Source: an uncultured Pseudomonadota bacterium (GTDB lineage Bacteria; Pseudomonadota; Gammaproteobacteria; Burkholderiales; SG8-39). Taken from it: a DNA stretch of 39,897 nt. Both the position numbers and the translations under genes were made by a program. Of this stretch, positions 33,445 through 39,897 are shown piece by piece. The notes beneath the pieces were generated by a model. That model saw only the letters and a program-made list of their open reading frames with translations. It was not told where the DNA came from and did no database searches. The stretch's first letter is position 1; each line of letters begins with the position of its first letter. The stretch covers positions 1 to 39,897 of the forward strand of contig CAIVVS010000293.1 in assembly GCA_903909415.1 (NCBI GenBank), written 5' to 3'.

Positions 33445-35682
33445 ATGAGCAAGCAAGCCATCGCGCAGTCCACCCCGTCCACCGACTGGACCCTGGGCGA
33501 AGGCCTGGCCTACCGCCCGGTCACCCGCCGTTCCTTCCTGCTGGCCGCCTCCGGCGTCACGCTGGGCATCGCCTTCGGCACGCCGTTCTCGGTGCGCAAG
33601 GCCTCGGCGCAGGGCGCCGGCTTCACGCCCAACGGCTGGGTGAACGTCCTGGCCGACGGCACCGTCGCGATCTACGCGCCGGCGTCCGAGATGGGCCAGG
33701 GCGTGATGACCTCGCTGCCGCTGCTGATCGCGGAGGAGATGGACCTCGACTGGTCCAAGGTCCGCGTCGTGCAGGCGCCGACCAACCCGCGCCTGTTCGG
33801 CAACCCGCGCTTCGGCGGGGGCATGACCACCGGTGCCTCGCGCACCACGCAGGGCTATTACCACATCATGCGCATCGCCGGCCTGCAGGCCCGCTACGTG
33901 ATGATGTCGGCGGCCGCGCGCAAGTGGGGCGTGCCCATGTGGGAGGTGTCCACCGAGCCGCACGTGGTGGTGCACCAGCCCTCGGGCCGCAAGATGGGCT
34001 ACGGCGAAATCGCCTCCTTCGCCCAGGCGCCGCAGGCCCTGCCGGAACTCACCGAGAAGCACCTCAAGCCGCTCAACCAGTTCCGCCTGATCGGCAAGGA
34101 CGTGCCGCGCGTGGACGTGCCGTCCAAGACCAACGGCACGGCGGAGTACGGCATCGACGTGCGCATGGCCAACATCCTCTATGGCGCGGTGCTGCGCGCG
34201 CCGGTGCAGGGCGAGAAGGCCGACACCATCGATGACGCCGCCGCCAAGGCGGTGCCGGGCGTGGTCGCCATCGTGCCCATGCCCTGGGGCGTGGGCGTGG
34301 TGGCCGAGGACTATGCCGCGGCCAAGAAGGCCAAGGCCGCGCTGAAGGTCAGCTGGACCAAGGTGGCCAGGGCGCGGGCCTACGACTCGGACAAGGCGCG
34401 CGAGGAGTTCCTGGCGCGCGCCCGTAACCTGTCCGACGCGGGCGTGGAGTTCGAGAAGGTGGGCGATCCCGCGGGCGCGCTCGGCAAGGCGGCGAAGACG
34501 CTGACCGCCGAGTACACCAGCGAGCACGTCGCGCACGCCTGCATGGAGCCGATGAACGCCACCGCGCTGGTCGAGGGCGACAAGATCACCATGTGGGCGC
34601 CTAGCCAGTCGCCGTTCTTCATCTACGGCGGCCTGACGCGCGCGCTGGGCTACAAGCCCGAGAACATCACCGCCCACATCACGCTGCTGGGCGGCGGCTT
34701 CGGGCGCAAGATCGAGACCGACTTCATCCTGGATGCGGCCATCCTCGCCAAGGCGGTGGCCGGCAAGCCGGTGAAGGTGGTGTGGAGCCGCGAGGACGAC
34801 ATCCAGCACGACAAGTACCGTCCGCTGGTCGCGCAGCACATGACCGCGGCGCTGGACGCCCAGGGCAACATGCTGGCGCTGCGCCACCGCCTGGTCGCGG
34901 AGTCGATCTACGCGCGCGCCGCGCCGCCGCTGTTCCAGGCCGCCGGCGGCAAGGACGCGCCGGTGAACGAGGGCGCCGAGCACCTCAAGTACGGCATCCC
35001 CAACCGGCTGGTGAACTACATGCGCGAGCAGCGCGGCGTGGATGTGGGCTTCTGGCGCGCCGTCGGCCCGGGCTACACCAAGTTCGCCATCGAGACTTTC
35101 GTGGACGAGTGCGCCGCCGCCGCGGGCAAGGACCCGGCCGAGTACCGGCTGGCGATGTTCTCGCAGCAGCCGCGCGCCGCGGCGGTGATGCGCGAGGCGA
35201 TGGCCATGTCCGGGTGGGGCAAGCGCAAGCTCGCCGCCGGCCGGGCGCTGGGCGTGGCGTATTCCGATGCATGGAATTCGCACATCGCGCAGGTGGCCGA
35301 GGTGTCCATCAACCGCAAGACCGGGCGCATCCGCGTGCACGAGGTCTGGTCGGCGGTGGACACCGGCCACGCGGTGCAGCCGAAGAACATCGAGACGCAG
35401 ATCGAGTCGGGGGTGATGTACGGCCTGTCCGCGGCGCTGGGCGAGCGCATCACGTTCAAGGGCGGCGAGGTGCAGCAGTCGAACTTCCACGACTACCCGA
35501 TCCTGCGCATGAACGAGGCCCCGGTGGTGCACACCAAGGTGATCGTCACCGACAACTACCCCGGCGGCATCGGGGAAGTGGGCCTGCCGACCATCGCCCC
35601 GGCGATGGCCAACGCGGTGGCCAAGCTGACCGGCAAGCGCCTGCGCGCGCTGCCGTTCGACGCGAAGGCCCTGGTCGCCTGA
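33445..35682 (+). CDS. Tat-exported molybdenum hydroxylase large subunit, IorB/aldehyde-oxidase type
   Basis: 745-residue single-chain catalytic subunit. A twin-arginine signal is present (TRRSFLLAASGVTLGIAFGT, cleavage near ASAQG). Molybdopterin-binding blocks include the EMGQGVMTSLPLLIAEEMDL repeat, GGGFGRKIETDFILDA and the C-terminal GGIGEVGLP with the catalytic E711. No FAD subunit is present, so electrons probably leave through a cytochrome or the quinone pool. Relatives oxidise N-heterocycles or aldehydes. Beside furoate genes, periplasmic oxidation of furfural or hydroxymethylfurfural is a reasonable guess but unproven. A strong terminator follows. Confidence 0.85.
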   Translation: MSKQAIAQSTPSTDWTLGEGLAYRPVTRRSFLLAASGVTLGIAFGTPFSVRKASAQGAGFTPNGWVNVLADGTVAIYAPASEMGQGVMTSLPLLIAEEMDLDWSKVRVVQAPTNPRLFGNPRFGGGMTTGASRTTQGYYHIMRIAGLQARYVMMSAAARKWGVPMWEVSTEPHVVVHQPSGRKMGYGEIASFAQAPQALPELTEKHLKPLNQFRLIGKDVPRVDVPSKTNGTAEYGIDVRMANILYGAVLRAPVQGEKADTIDDAAAKAVPGVVAIVPMPWGVGVVAEDYAAAKKAKAALKVSWTKVARARAYDSDKAREEFLARARNLSDAGVEFEKVGDPAGALGKAAKTLTAEYTSEHVAHACMEPMNATALVEGDKITMWAPSQSPFFIYGGLTRALGYKPENITAHITLLGGGFGRKIETDFILDAAILAKAVAGKPVKVVWSREDDIQHDKYRPLVAQHMTAALDAQGNMLALRHRLVAESIYARAAPPLFQAAGGKDAPVNEGAEHLKYGIPNRLVNYMREQRGVDVGFWRAVGPGYTKFAIETFVDECAAAAGKDPAEYRLAMFSQQPRAAAVMREAMAMSGWGKRKLAAGRALGVAYSDAWNSHIAQVAEVSINRKTGRIRVHEVWSAVDTGHAVQPKNIETQIESGVMYGLSAALGERITFKGGEVQQSNFHDYPILRMNEAPVVHTKVIVTDNYPGGIGEVGLPTIAPAMANAVAKLTGKRLRALPFDAKALVA

Positions 35683-35703
35683 TCCGGGACCGCCGCACGG
35701 CCT

Positions 35704-35737
35704 GCAAAAGCCCCGGCCCGCCGGGGCTTTTGCTTTT
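35704..35737 (+). terminator. Rho-independent terminator after the second molybdenum hydroxylase
   Basis: A 13-bp perfect stem (GCAAAAGCCCCGG / CCGGGGCTTTTGC) with loop CCCG is followed by TTTT, 22 bases after the stop. It has A-runs on the 5' side and could also work on the other strand. Confidence 0.92.
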
Positions 35738-35778
35738 CCGGGGCCGGGCGGCGGGTCCCCGGCCGCGTCCTGGGGGCG

Positions 35779-35808
35779 TTGCACCCCGCTGCTGCGCCAC
35801 GGAATAAT
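35779..35808 (+). promoter_or_regulatory. Promoter of the exported methyltransferase gene
   Basis: TTGCAC (35779-35784) and AATAAT (35803-35808), 18 bases apart. The start near 35815 leaves an untranslated leader of about 112 bases, one of the longest here. Confidence 0.5.
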
Positions 35809-35815
35809 CTTGCTA

Positions 35816-35834
35816 CCATTGCCGTTGGCAATGG
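35816..35834 (+). promoter_or_regulatory. Perfect 8-3-8 palindrome at the start of the leader
   Basis: CCATTGCC-GTT-GGCAATGG lies at the predicted transcription start. It may be an operator just downstream of the promoter or a hairpin protecting the 5' end of the mRNA. Confidence 0.5.
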
Positions 35835-35926
35835 ATGCCTGCCGGTAGCCGCTGCCGGTTCCGTGTTTCCGGCGGTTCCATCCGGATTTTTCATCCCGAC
35901 TCTTCAACCCCTCACCGAGGTCCACC

Positions 35927-36784
35927 ATGCAATCGCACGCCCTGTCGCGCCCGCTGCTCGCAGCCGCCGCCGCGCTGATGTTCGCAGGCAGCTTCCTGTT
36001 CGCCGGCCAGGCCGCGGCCCAGGCCGCCAAGAACGCCGAGTACACCCCGCAGGTCGGCCAGCCCGGCAAGGACGTGGTGTGGGTGCCCACGCCCGAGGAA
36101 CTGGTGCAGCGCATGCTCGCCATGGCGCAGCTGACTTCCAGCGACATCCACTGGGACCTGGGCTCGGGCGACGGCCGCATCGCGATCGCCGCGTCCAAGC
36201 GCGCCGCCAAGGCCACCGGTGTCGAGTTCAACCCCGACATGGTGACGCTGTCCCGGCGCAACAACCAGCGCGACGGCGGCAAGGCCGAGTTCATCAACGG
36301 CGACATCTTCGTGACCGACTTCTCCTCGGCCACCGTGGTGACGCTCTACCTGCTGCCGCAGCTGAACCTGCGCCTGCGCCCGATCCTGCTGGACATGAAG
36401 CCGGGCGTGCGCGTGGTCTCGCACCAGTTCACCATGGATGACTGGGAACCCGACGAGACCACCGAAGTCGACTGGCGCCGCGCGATGCTGTGGATCGTCC
36501 CGGCCAAGGTCGGCGGCAGCTGGAAGGTCGATGCCGGCGCCGGCGCGAGCTACAACATCACGCTGACCCAGAAGTACCAGAAGATCGAGGGCACGGCGCA
36601 GCTGGGCAACCTGAAGGCCGGCCTGCGCGAGACGCGCCTGCGCGGGGACCAGATCTGGTTCACGCTGGTCGACGTCCAGGGCGTCAAGCGCGAGTTCGCC
36701 GGCAAGGTCACGGGCGGGCGCATCGAAGGCACGGCGCGCCTCGACAACGGCTCGGAAGTCCGCTTCACCGCGACCAAGGGCTGA
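35927..36784 (+). CDS. Exported SAM-methyltransferase-like protein, FAM173/ATPSCKMT-related
   Basis: 285-residue protein with a clear Sec signal peptide (residues 1-31, cleavage near AAAQA). A class I methyltransferase domain follows: YVPTP-type lead-in VWVPTPEELVQRML, motif I D77-LGSGDGR, the acidic residue E100 after strand 2, and VVTLYLLPQLNLRLRP. This order resembles eukaryotic FAM173-type lysine methyltransferases. The last 85 residues form a separate beta-rich segment (YNITLTQKYQKIEGTAQLGN ...). SAM is not known to be available in the periplasm, so either the predicted location is incomplete or the domain has another role. GAGG precedes ATG 35927. The AcuI-like gene starts 26 bases downstream. 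Confidence 0.75.
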   Translation: MQSHALSRPLLAAAAALMFAGSFLFAGQAAAQAAKNAEYTPQVGQPGKDVVWVPTPEELVQRMLAMAQLTSSDIHWDLGSGDGRIAIAASKRAAKATGVEFNPDMVTLSRRNNQRDGGKAEFINGDIFVTDFSSATVVTLYLLPQLNLRLRPILLDMKPGVRVVSHQFTMDDWEPDETTEVDWRRAMLWIVPAKVGGSWKVDAGAGASYNITLTQKYQKIEGTAQLGNLKAGLRETRLRGDQIWFTLVDVQGVKREFAGKVTGGRIEGTARLDNGSEVRFTATKG

Positions 36785-36810
36785 GGCCCTTCCGCGCGGG
36801 GACCACGACC

Positions 36811-37794
36811 ATGTTCAAGGGCATCCTGCTGGAGAAGGACGGCGAGGCGTTTTCCGCGCGCGTTGCCGACATCGAGGAGTCGCGCCTGCCGGAAGGCACG
36901 GTCGGCATCCGCCTCGAATACTCGACGCTGAACTACAAGGACGGCCTGGCGATCACCAACCGCTCGCCGGTGGTGCGCAGCTGGCCGATGGTCGCCGGCA
37001 TCGACGGCGCGGGCGTGGTCGAGGCCAGCACGCACCCGGACATCCGTCCGGGTGAGCGCGTCGTGGTCAACGGCTGGGGCCTGGGCGAGACGCGCTGGGG
37101 GTGCCTGGCGCAGCGCGCGCGCCTGCCCGGCGAGTGGCTGGTCAGGCTGCCCGATTCGCTCTCGACGCTGCAGGCGATGGCAATCGGCACCGCCGGCTAC
37201 ACCGCGATGCTCTGCGCCATGGCGCTGGAGCGCCACGGCGTGGACAAGAGCAAGGGCGAGGTGCTGGTCACCGGCGCCTCGGGCGGCGTGGGCAGCATGG
37301 CCGTCGCCATCCTGTCGGGCTGGGGCTACACCGTGGTGGCCTCCACCGGCAAGGCGGGCGAGGCCGCCTGGCTGCGCGAGCTGGGCGCGGCGGAGGTCAT
37401 CGACCGCGCCGTGCTGTCGGCGCCCGGCAAGCCGCTGGCCAGGGAGCGCTGGGCCGGCGTGGTGGATTCGGTCGGCAGCCACACGCTGGCGAACGCCTGC
37501 GCGGCGACGCGCTACGGCGGCGTGGTCGCGGCCTGCGGCCTCGCGCAGGGCATGGACTTCCCGGCCAGCGTCGCGCCCTTCATCCTGCGCGGCGTGACGC
37601 TGGCCGGCATCGACTCGGTGATGGCGCCCATGCCGCTGCGCCTGCAGGCCTGGGACAAGCTTGCTCGCGGCCTTGATCGCGCCAAGCTGGCGCGCATCAG
37701 CGAGGTGATACCGATGGCCGAGGCGATTCCCGCCGCCGCCCGCCTGATGTCGGGCAGCGTCCGCGGCCGGCTGGTCGTGGACGTCAACGCCTGA
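36811..37794 (+). CDS. acuI: MDR-family NADPH:quinone/acrylyl-CoA reductase, AcuI/YhdH type
   Basis: 327-residue zinc-independent medium-chain dehydrogenase/reductase of the YhdH/AcuI group. Typical segments are STLNYKDGLAITNRSPVVRSWPMVAGID, the Rossmann motif GASGGVGSMAVAIL and the final SGSVRGRLVVDV. AcuI reduces toxic acrylyl-CoA to propionyl-CoA with NADPH. Its length matches the family. It is probably co-transcribed with the preceding methyltransferase gene. No direct role in furan catabolism is evident. Confidence 0.9.
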   Translation: MFKGILLEKDGEAFSARVADIEESRLPEGTVGIRLEYSTLNYKDGLAITNRSPVVRSWPMVAGIDGAGVVEASTHPDIRPGERVVVNGWGLGETRWGCLAQRARLPGEWLVRLPDSLSTLQAMAIGTAGYTAMLCAMALERHGVDKSKGEVLVTGASGGVGSMAVAILSGWGYTVVASTGKAGEAAWLRELGAAEVIDRAVLSAPGKPLARERWAGVVDSVGSHTLANACAATRYGGVVAACGLAQGMDFPASVAPFILRGVTLAGIDSVMAPMPLRLQAWDKLARGLDRAKLARISEVIPMAEAIPAAARLMSGSVRGRLVVDVNA

Positions 37795-37816
37795 GCGGGT
37801 CCCGGCCGTGCCGGGC

Positions 37817-38764
37817 ATGGTGACGGCGCAACGCCTCGGATCGTGCTGGCGCTGGACCCTCGCCGCGGTCGCGGCGGCGGTGCTGCTGGCGGGCTGCGCC
37901 GCGCTCGACACCAAGGAGCGCGAACTCATCTTCCGTCCCGACCGCAGCGAGGCGCGCACGCCGGCCGACTACGGGCTTGCGTTCGAGGAGGTGTGGCTGG
38001 CCGTGCCGGCCGCGGCCGGCGGGGACGCGCGCGAGAAGGTCCACGGCTGGTGGATGCCCGCCGCCAGGGGGCTCGCCGAGTCCGCCGCGCCGGCGGTGCT
38101 CTACCTGCACGGCAGCCGCTGGAACATCGGCAACCAGTTGTTCCGCATCGCGCGCTGGCATGCGATGGGTTACTCGGTGCTGGCGATCGACTACCGCGGC
38201 TTCGGCCGCAGCGACGGCGACCTGCCCTCGGAGCGGCAGGCCTATGCCGACGCGCAGGCCGGCTGGCAGTGGCTGGTGGCGAGGCAGCCGGATGCGCGCA
38301 AGCGCTTCATCTTCGGCCATTCGCTGGGTGGGGCGATCGCGATCGACCTGGCCGCGCGCCAGCCCGAGGCCGCGGGCCTGGTGGTCGAATCCACCTTCAC
38401 CTCCATCCCGGACATGGTCCAGCACCTGCCGTACGGCTGGCTGCCGTTGCAGCCGCTGGTGACGCAGCGCTTCGATTCCGCGTCCAAGATCGCGTCGATC
38501 CCCCTTCCGGTGCTGTTCATCCATGGTGGCGCGGACCGCTACGTGCCGCCGTCCATGAGCGAGCGCCTGCATGCGCTCGCGCCCGAACCCAAGCGGCTGG
38601 TGATCGTCCCGGACGCCGGGCACAGCAACACGGCGTGGCGGCACTTCGACCAGTACCGCGCCGCGATCGAGGCCTTCGCTTCCTCGGTGGTGCCCGGCGC
38701 AGCCGCGCCCGCACCCGTGGCGGCGCCGCGCGTGCGCGGTGCCAGGGTGGCTGACGCGCGCTGA
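37817..38764 (+). CDS. Lipoprotein alpha/beta hydrolase (BEM46/ABHD13-like)
   Basis: 315-residue serine hydrolase. The N-terminus is a lipoprotein signal with lipobox L24-A-G-C27, so it should be membrane-anchored facing the periplasm. The catalytic triad is S169 in GHSLGG, D240 in GGADRYVP and H269 in DAGHSN. VLYLHGSRWNIG supplies the oxyanion hole. The substrate is unknown. ATG 37817 is used; an in-frame GTG at 37808 would add three residues and neither has a clear ribosome site. It follows acuI by 22 bases and may share its transcript. Confidence 0.82.
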   Translation: MVTAQRLGSCWRWTLAAVAAAVLLAGCAALDTKERELIFRPDRSEARTPADYGLAFEEVWLAVPAAAGGDAREKVHGWWMPAARGLAESAAPAVLYLHGSRWNIGNQLFRIARWHAMGYSVLAIDYRGFGRSDGDLPSERQAYADAQAGWQWLVARQPDARKRFIFGHSLGGAIAIDLAARQPEAAGLVVESTFTSIPDMVQHLPYGWLPLQPLVTQRFDSASKIASIPLPVLFIHGGADRYVPPSMSERLHALAPEPKRLVIVPDAGHSNTAWRHFDQYRAAIEAFASSVVPGAAAPAPVAAPRVRGARVADAR

Positions 38765-38837
38765 GGCCATGCGGTGCCCGGGCGCACCGGCACGGCAACG
38801 GGGCCGGCAGCATGCCAGCCTGTAACATCCCTGCTGC

Positions 38838-39893
38838 ATGAGTGCCTCCCTGCCCTGGATCGACGCCGCGCGCGTGCATGCCGCGCTGGACTGGCCCGTG
38901 CTGGTCGGGGCGCTGCGCGAGGCCTTCGTCGCCGGCGCGCAGGTGCCGCTGCGCCACGTGCATGCCATCCGCCCCGGGGAACACGCGCGCCTGCTGCTGA
39001 TGCCGGCCTGGCGCGAGGCCAGCGACACGCAACAGGCGGCCCTGGGCGTGAAGCTGGTCACGGTGTACCCGGCCAACCGCGCGCGCGGTGCGGCGACGGT
39101 CGGGTCGCTCTACATCCTGCTCGACGGCGTGACCGGCCATCCGCGCGCCCTGGTGGACGGCGAGGCGATCACGCTCAGGCGCACCGGCGCGGCCTCGGCG
39201 CTGGCCTCGCAATACCTGTCGCGCGAGGACAGCCGCGTGCTCGCGGTCGTCGGCCCCGGGCGGCTCGCGCCCTACATGGTGCGCGCGCACCGCAGCGTGC
39301 GGCCCATCGACCGGGTCGTGGTCTGGGGCCGCGACCCGCTGCGCGCCGGCGCGCTCGCCGAGGCCTTGCGCGCCGAGGGGATGGACGCTTCCGCCGAGCC
39401 TGACATCGCGCGCGCCGTGGGGCAGGCGGACATCGTGACCTGCGCCACCACCTCGCGCGAGCCGCTGGTGCGCGCCGCGCACGTGCGCCCGGGCACCCAT
39501 GTGGACCTGGTCGGCGGCTATGCGCCGGACATGCGCGAGGCCGACGACACCCTGGTGGCCCAGGCCGCCGTCTACGTGGACACGCGCAGCGGCGCGCTCG
39601 CCGAAGCCGGCGACCTGGTGCAGCCGATGCGCGTGGGCATGTTCTCGCGCGAGCAGGTCAAGGCCGACCTGCACCAGCTGTGCCGCGGCGAGCGGCGCGG
39701 GCGCTCGTCGCGCGATGCGGTCACCGTGTTCAAGTCGGTGGGCAGCGCGCTGGAGGATCTCTGCGCGGCCCAGGTCGCCTGGGCCGCGGCGTCACAGGAT
39801 ACGGCCCAGGTCGCCTGGGCCGCGGCGTCAAAGGATACGGCCCAGGTGGCCTGGGCCGCGGCGTCATCGGATGTACGAGAAGGCCATCGCTGA
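38838..39893 (+). CDS. Ornithine cyclodeaminase / mu-crystallin family protein with a repeated C-terminal tail
   Basis: 351-residue NAD(P)-dependent protein of the OCD/mu-crystallin family. KLVTVYPANRARGAATVGSLYILLDGVTGHPRALVDGEAITLRRTGAASALAS and the Rossmann segment VLAVVGPGRLAPYMVRAH are characteristic; substrates in this family include ornithine, ketimines and pyrroline-2-carboxylate. The normal family end (VFKSVGSALEDL) is followed by three 12-residue repeats of AQVAWAAASxDT, encoded by a 36-bp tandem DNA repeat, and a short end DVREGHR. The Gly pattern GPGRLA departs slightly from the usual GxGxQA. No ribosome site precedes ATG 38838; a TAACAT element nine bases upstream may make it leaderless. 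It is complete, ending four bases before the window edge. Confidence 0.85.
   Translation: MSASLPWIDAARVHAALDWPVLVGALREAFVAGAQVPLRHVHAIRPGEHARLLLMPAWREASDTQQAALGVKLVTVYPANRARGAATVGSLYILLDGVTGHPRALVDGEAITLRRTGAASALASQYLSREDSRVLAVVGPGRLAPYMVRAHRSVRPIDRVVVWGRDPLRAGALAEALRAEGMDASAEPDIARAVGQADIVTCATTSREPLVRAAHVRPGTHVDLVGGYAPDMREADDTLVAQAAVYVDTRSGALAEAGDLVQPMRVGMFSREQVKADLHQLCRGERRGRSSRDAVTVFKSVGSALEDLCAAQVAWAAASQDTAQVAWAAASKDTAQVAWAAASSDVREGHR
39767..39874. repeat. 36-bp tandem repeat, 3 units, each with a perfect hairpin
   Basis: Units at 39767-39802, 39803-39838 and 39839-39874. Each starts GGCCCAGG-N3-CCTGGGCC, a perfect 8-bp stem with a 3-base loop (TCG, TCG, TGG), then GCGGCGTCA and, in the first two, AGGATAC. 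It is in frame with the OCD-family gene and adds 12 residues per unit. The stem is unchanged while loop and linker vary. Confidence 0.95.
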
Positions 39894-39897
39894 TGGA

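Noticed and set aside
36811..37794. AcuI as a step of furan degradation
   Set aside because: The hmf route ends in 2-oxoglutarate and has no acrylyl-CoA intermediate; a terminator also separates it from the catabolic genes.
39767..39874. CRISPR array or frameshifted gene end
   Set aside because: The 36-bp units are head-to-tail without spacers, and the reading frame passes through them without interruption.

Overview
The window is GC-rich proteobacterial chromosome, most likely a Burkholderiales-type betaproteobacterium. The reasons are the pmbA / darP (yjgA) / mog neighbourhood, an Irr-like Fur protein beside a tRNA-Thr(CGT), a fimT-pilVWXY1E minor-pilin operon, and TRAP transport with molybdenum hydroxylases. 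This assignment rests on gene content and synteny as I know them, not on a search. I see no insertion sequence, phage gene or CRISPR array. No stretch longer than about 250 bases lacks a gene.

Layout. 63-8061 (minus): a type IV pilus operon read fimT-pilV-pilW-pilX-pilY1-pilE. 8224-8683: an Irr/Fur-type regulator with an operator-like palindrome on its promoter and apparently no leader. 8743-8818: tRNA-Thr. 9058-10602: a PilZ-domain protein. 10630-12571 (minus): darP, mog and a carboxylesterase; pmbA diverges from darP. 14125-17729: two TPR-glycosyltransferase proteins flanking an Fe(II)/2-oxoglutarate dioxygenase, possibly a hydroxylation/glycosylation cassette. 17839-24313: a TRAP transporter with two paralogous periplasmic binding proteins (plus strand) and one DctQ-DctM pair (minus strand), split by an ArnT-like membrane glycosyltransferase. 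24515-32805: a catabolic operon matching hmfABCDE (2-furoate to 2-oxoglutarate through furoyl-CoA) followed by a UbiD-family decarboxylase resembling HmfF (2,5-furandicarboxylate to 2-furoate). 32981-35682: a second, Tat-exported molybdenum hydroxylase of the isoquinoline oxidoreductase/aldehyde oxidase type. 35927-39893: an exported SAM-methyltransferase-like protein, an AcuI-type reductase, a lipoprotein alpha/beta hydrolase and an ornithine cyclodeaminase-family protein.

How the genes may work together (inference). The TRAP system could import a furan carboxylate. The exported molybdenum enzyme could oxidise furfural-type aldehydes in the periplasm. The UbiD protein would decarboxylate furandicarboxylate, and HmfD-HmfABC-HmfE would activate, hydroxylate and open furoate to 2-oxoglutarate. 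Mog, 13 kb away, makes the molybdenum cofactor both dehydrogenases need. No HmfR-like regulator, HmfG/UbiX prenyl-FMN synthase or HmfH oxidase is present in the window.

Two hairpin-bearing tandem repeats (33 bp x 3.4 at 22126 and 36 bp x 3 at 39767) sit at gene 3' ends and share an architecture. Three short 7-3-7 or 8-3-8 palindromes sit on promoters at 8224, 20333 and 35816.
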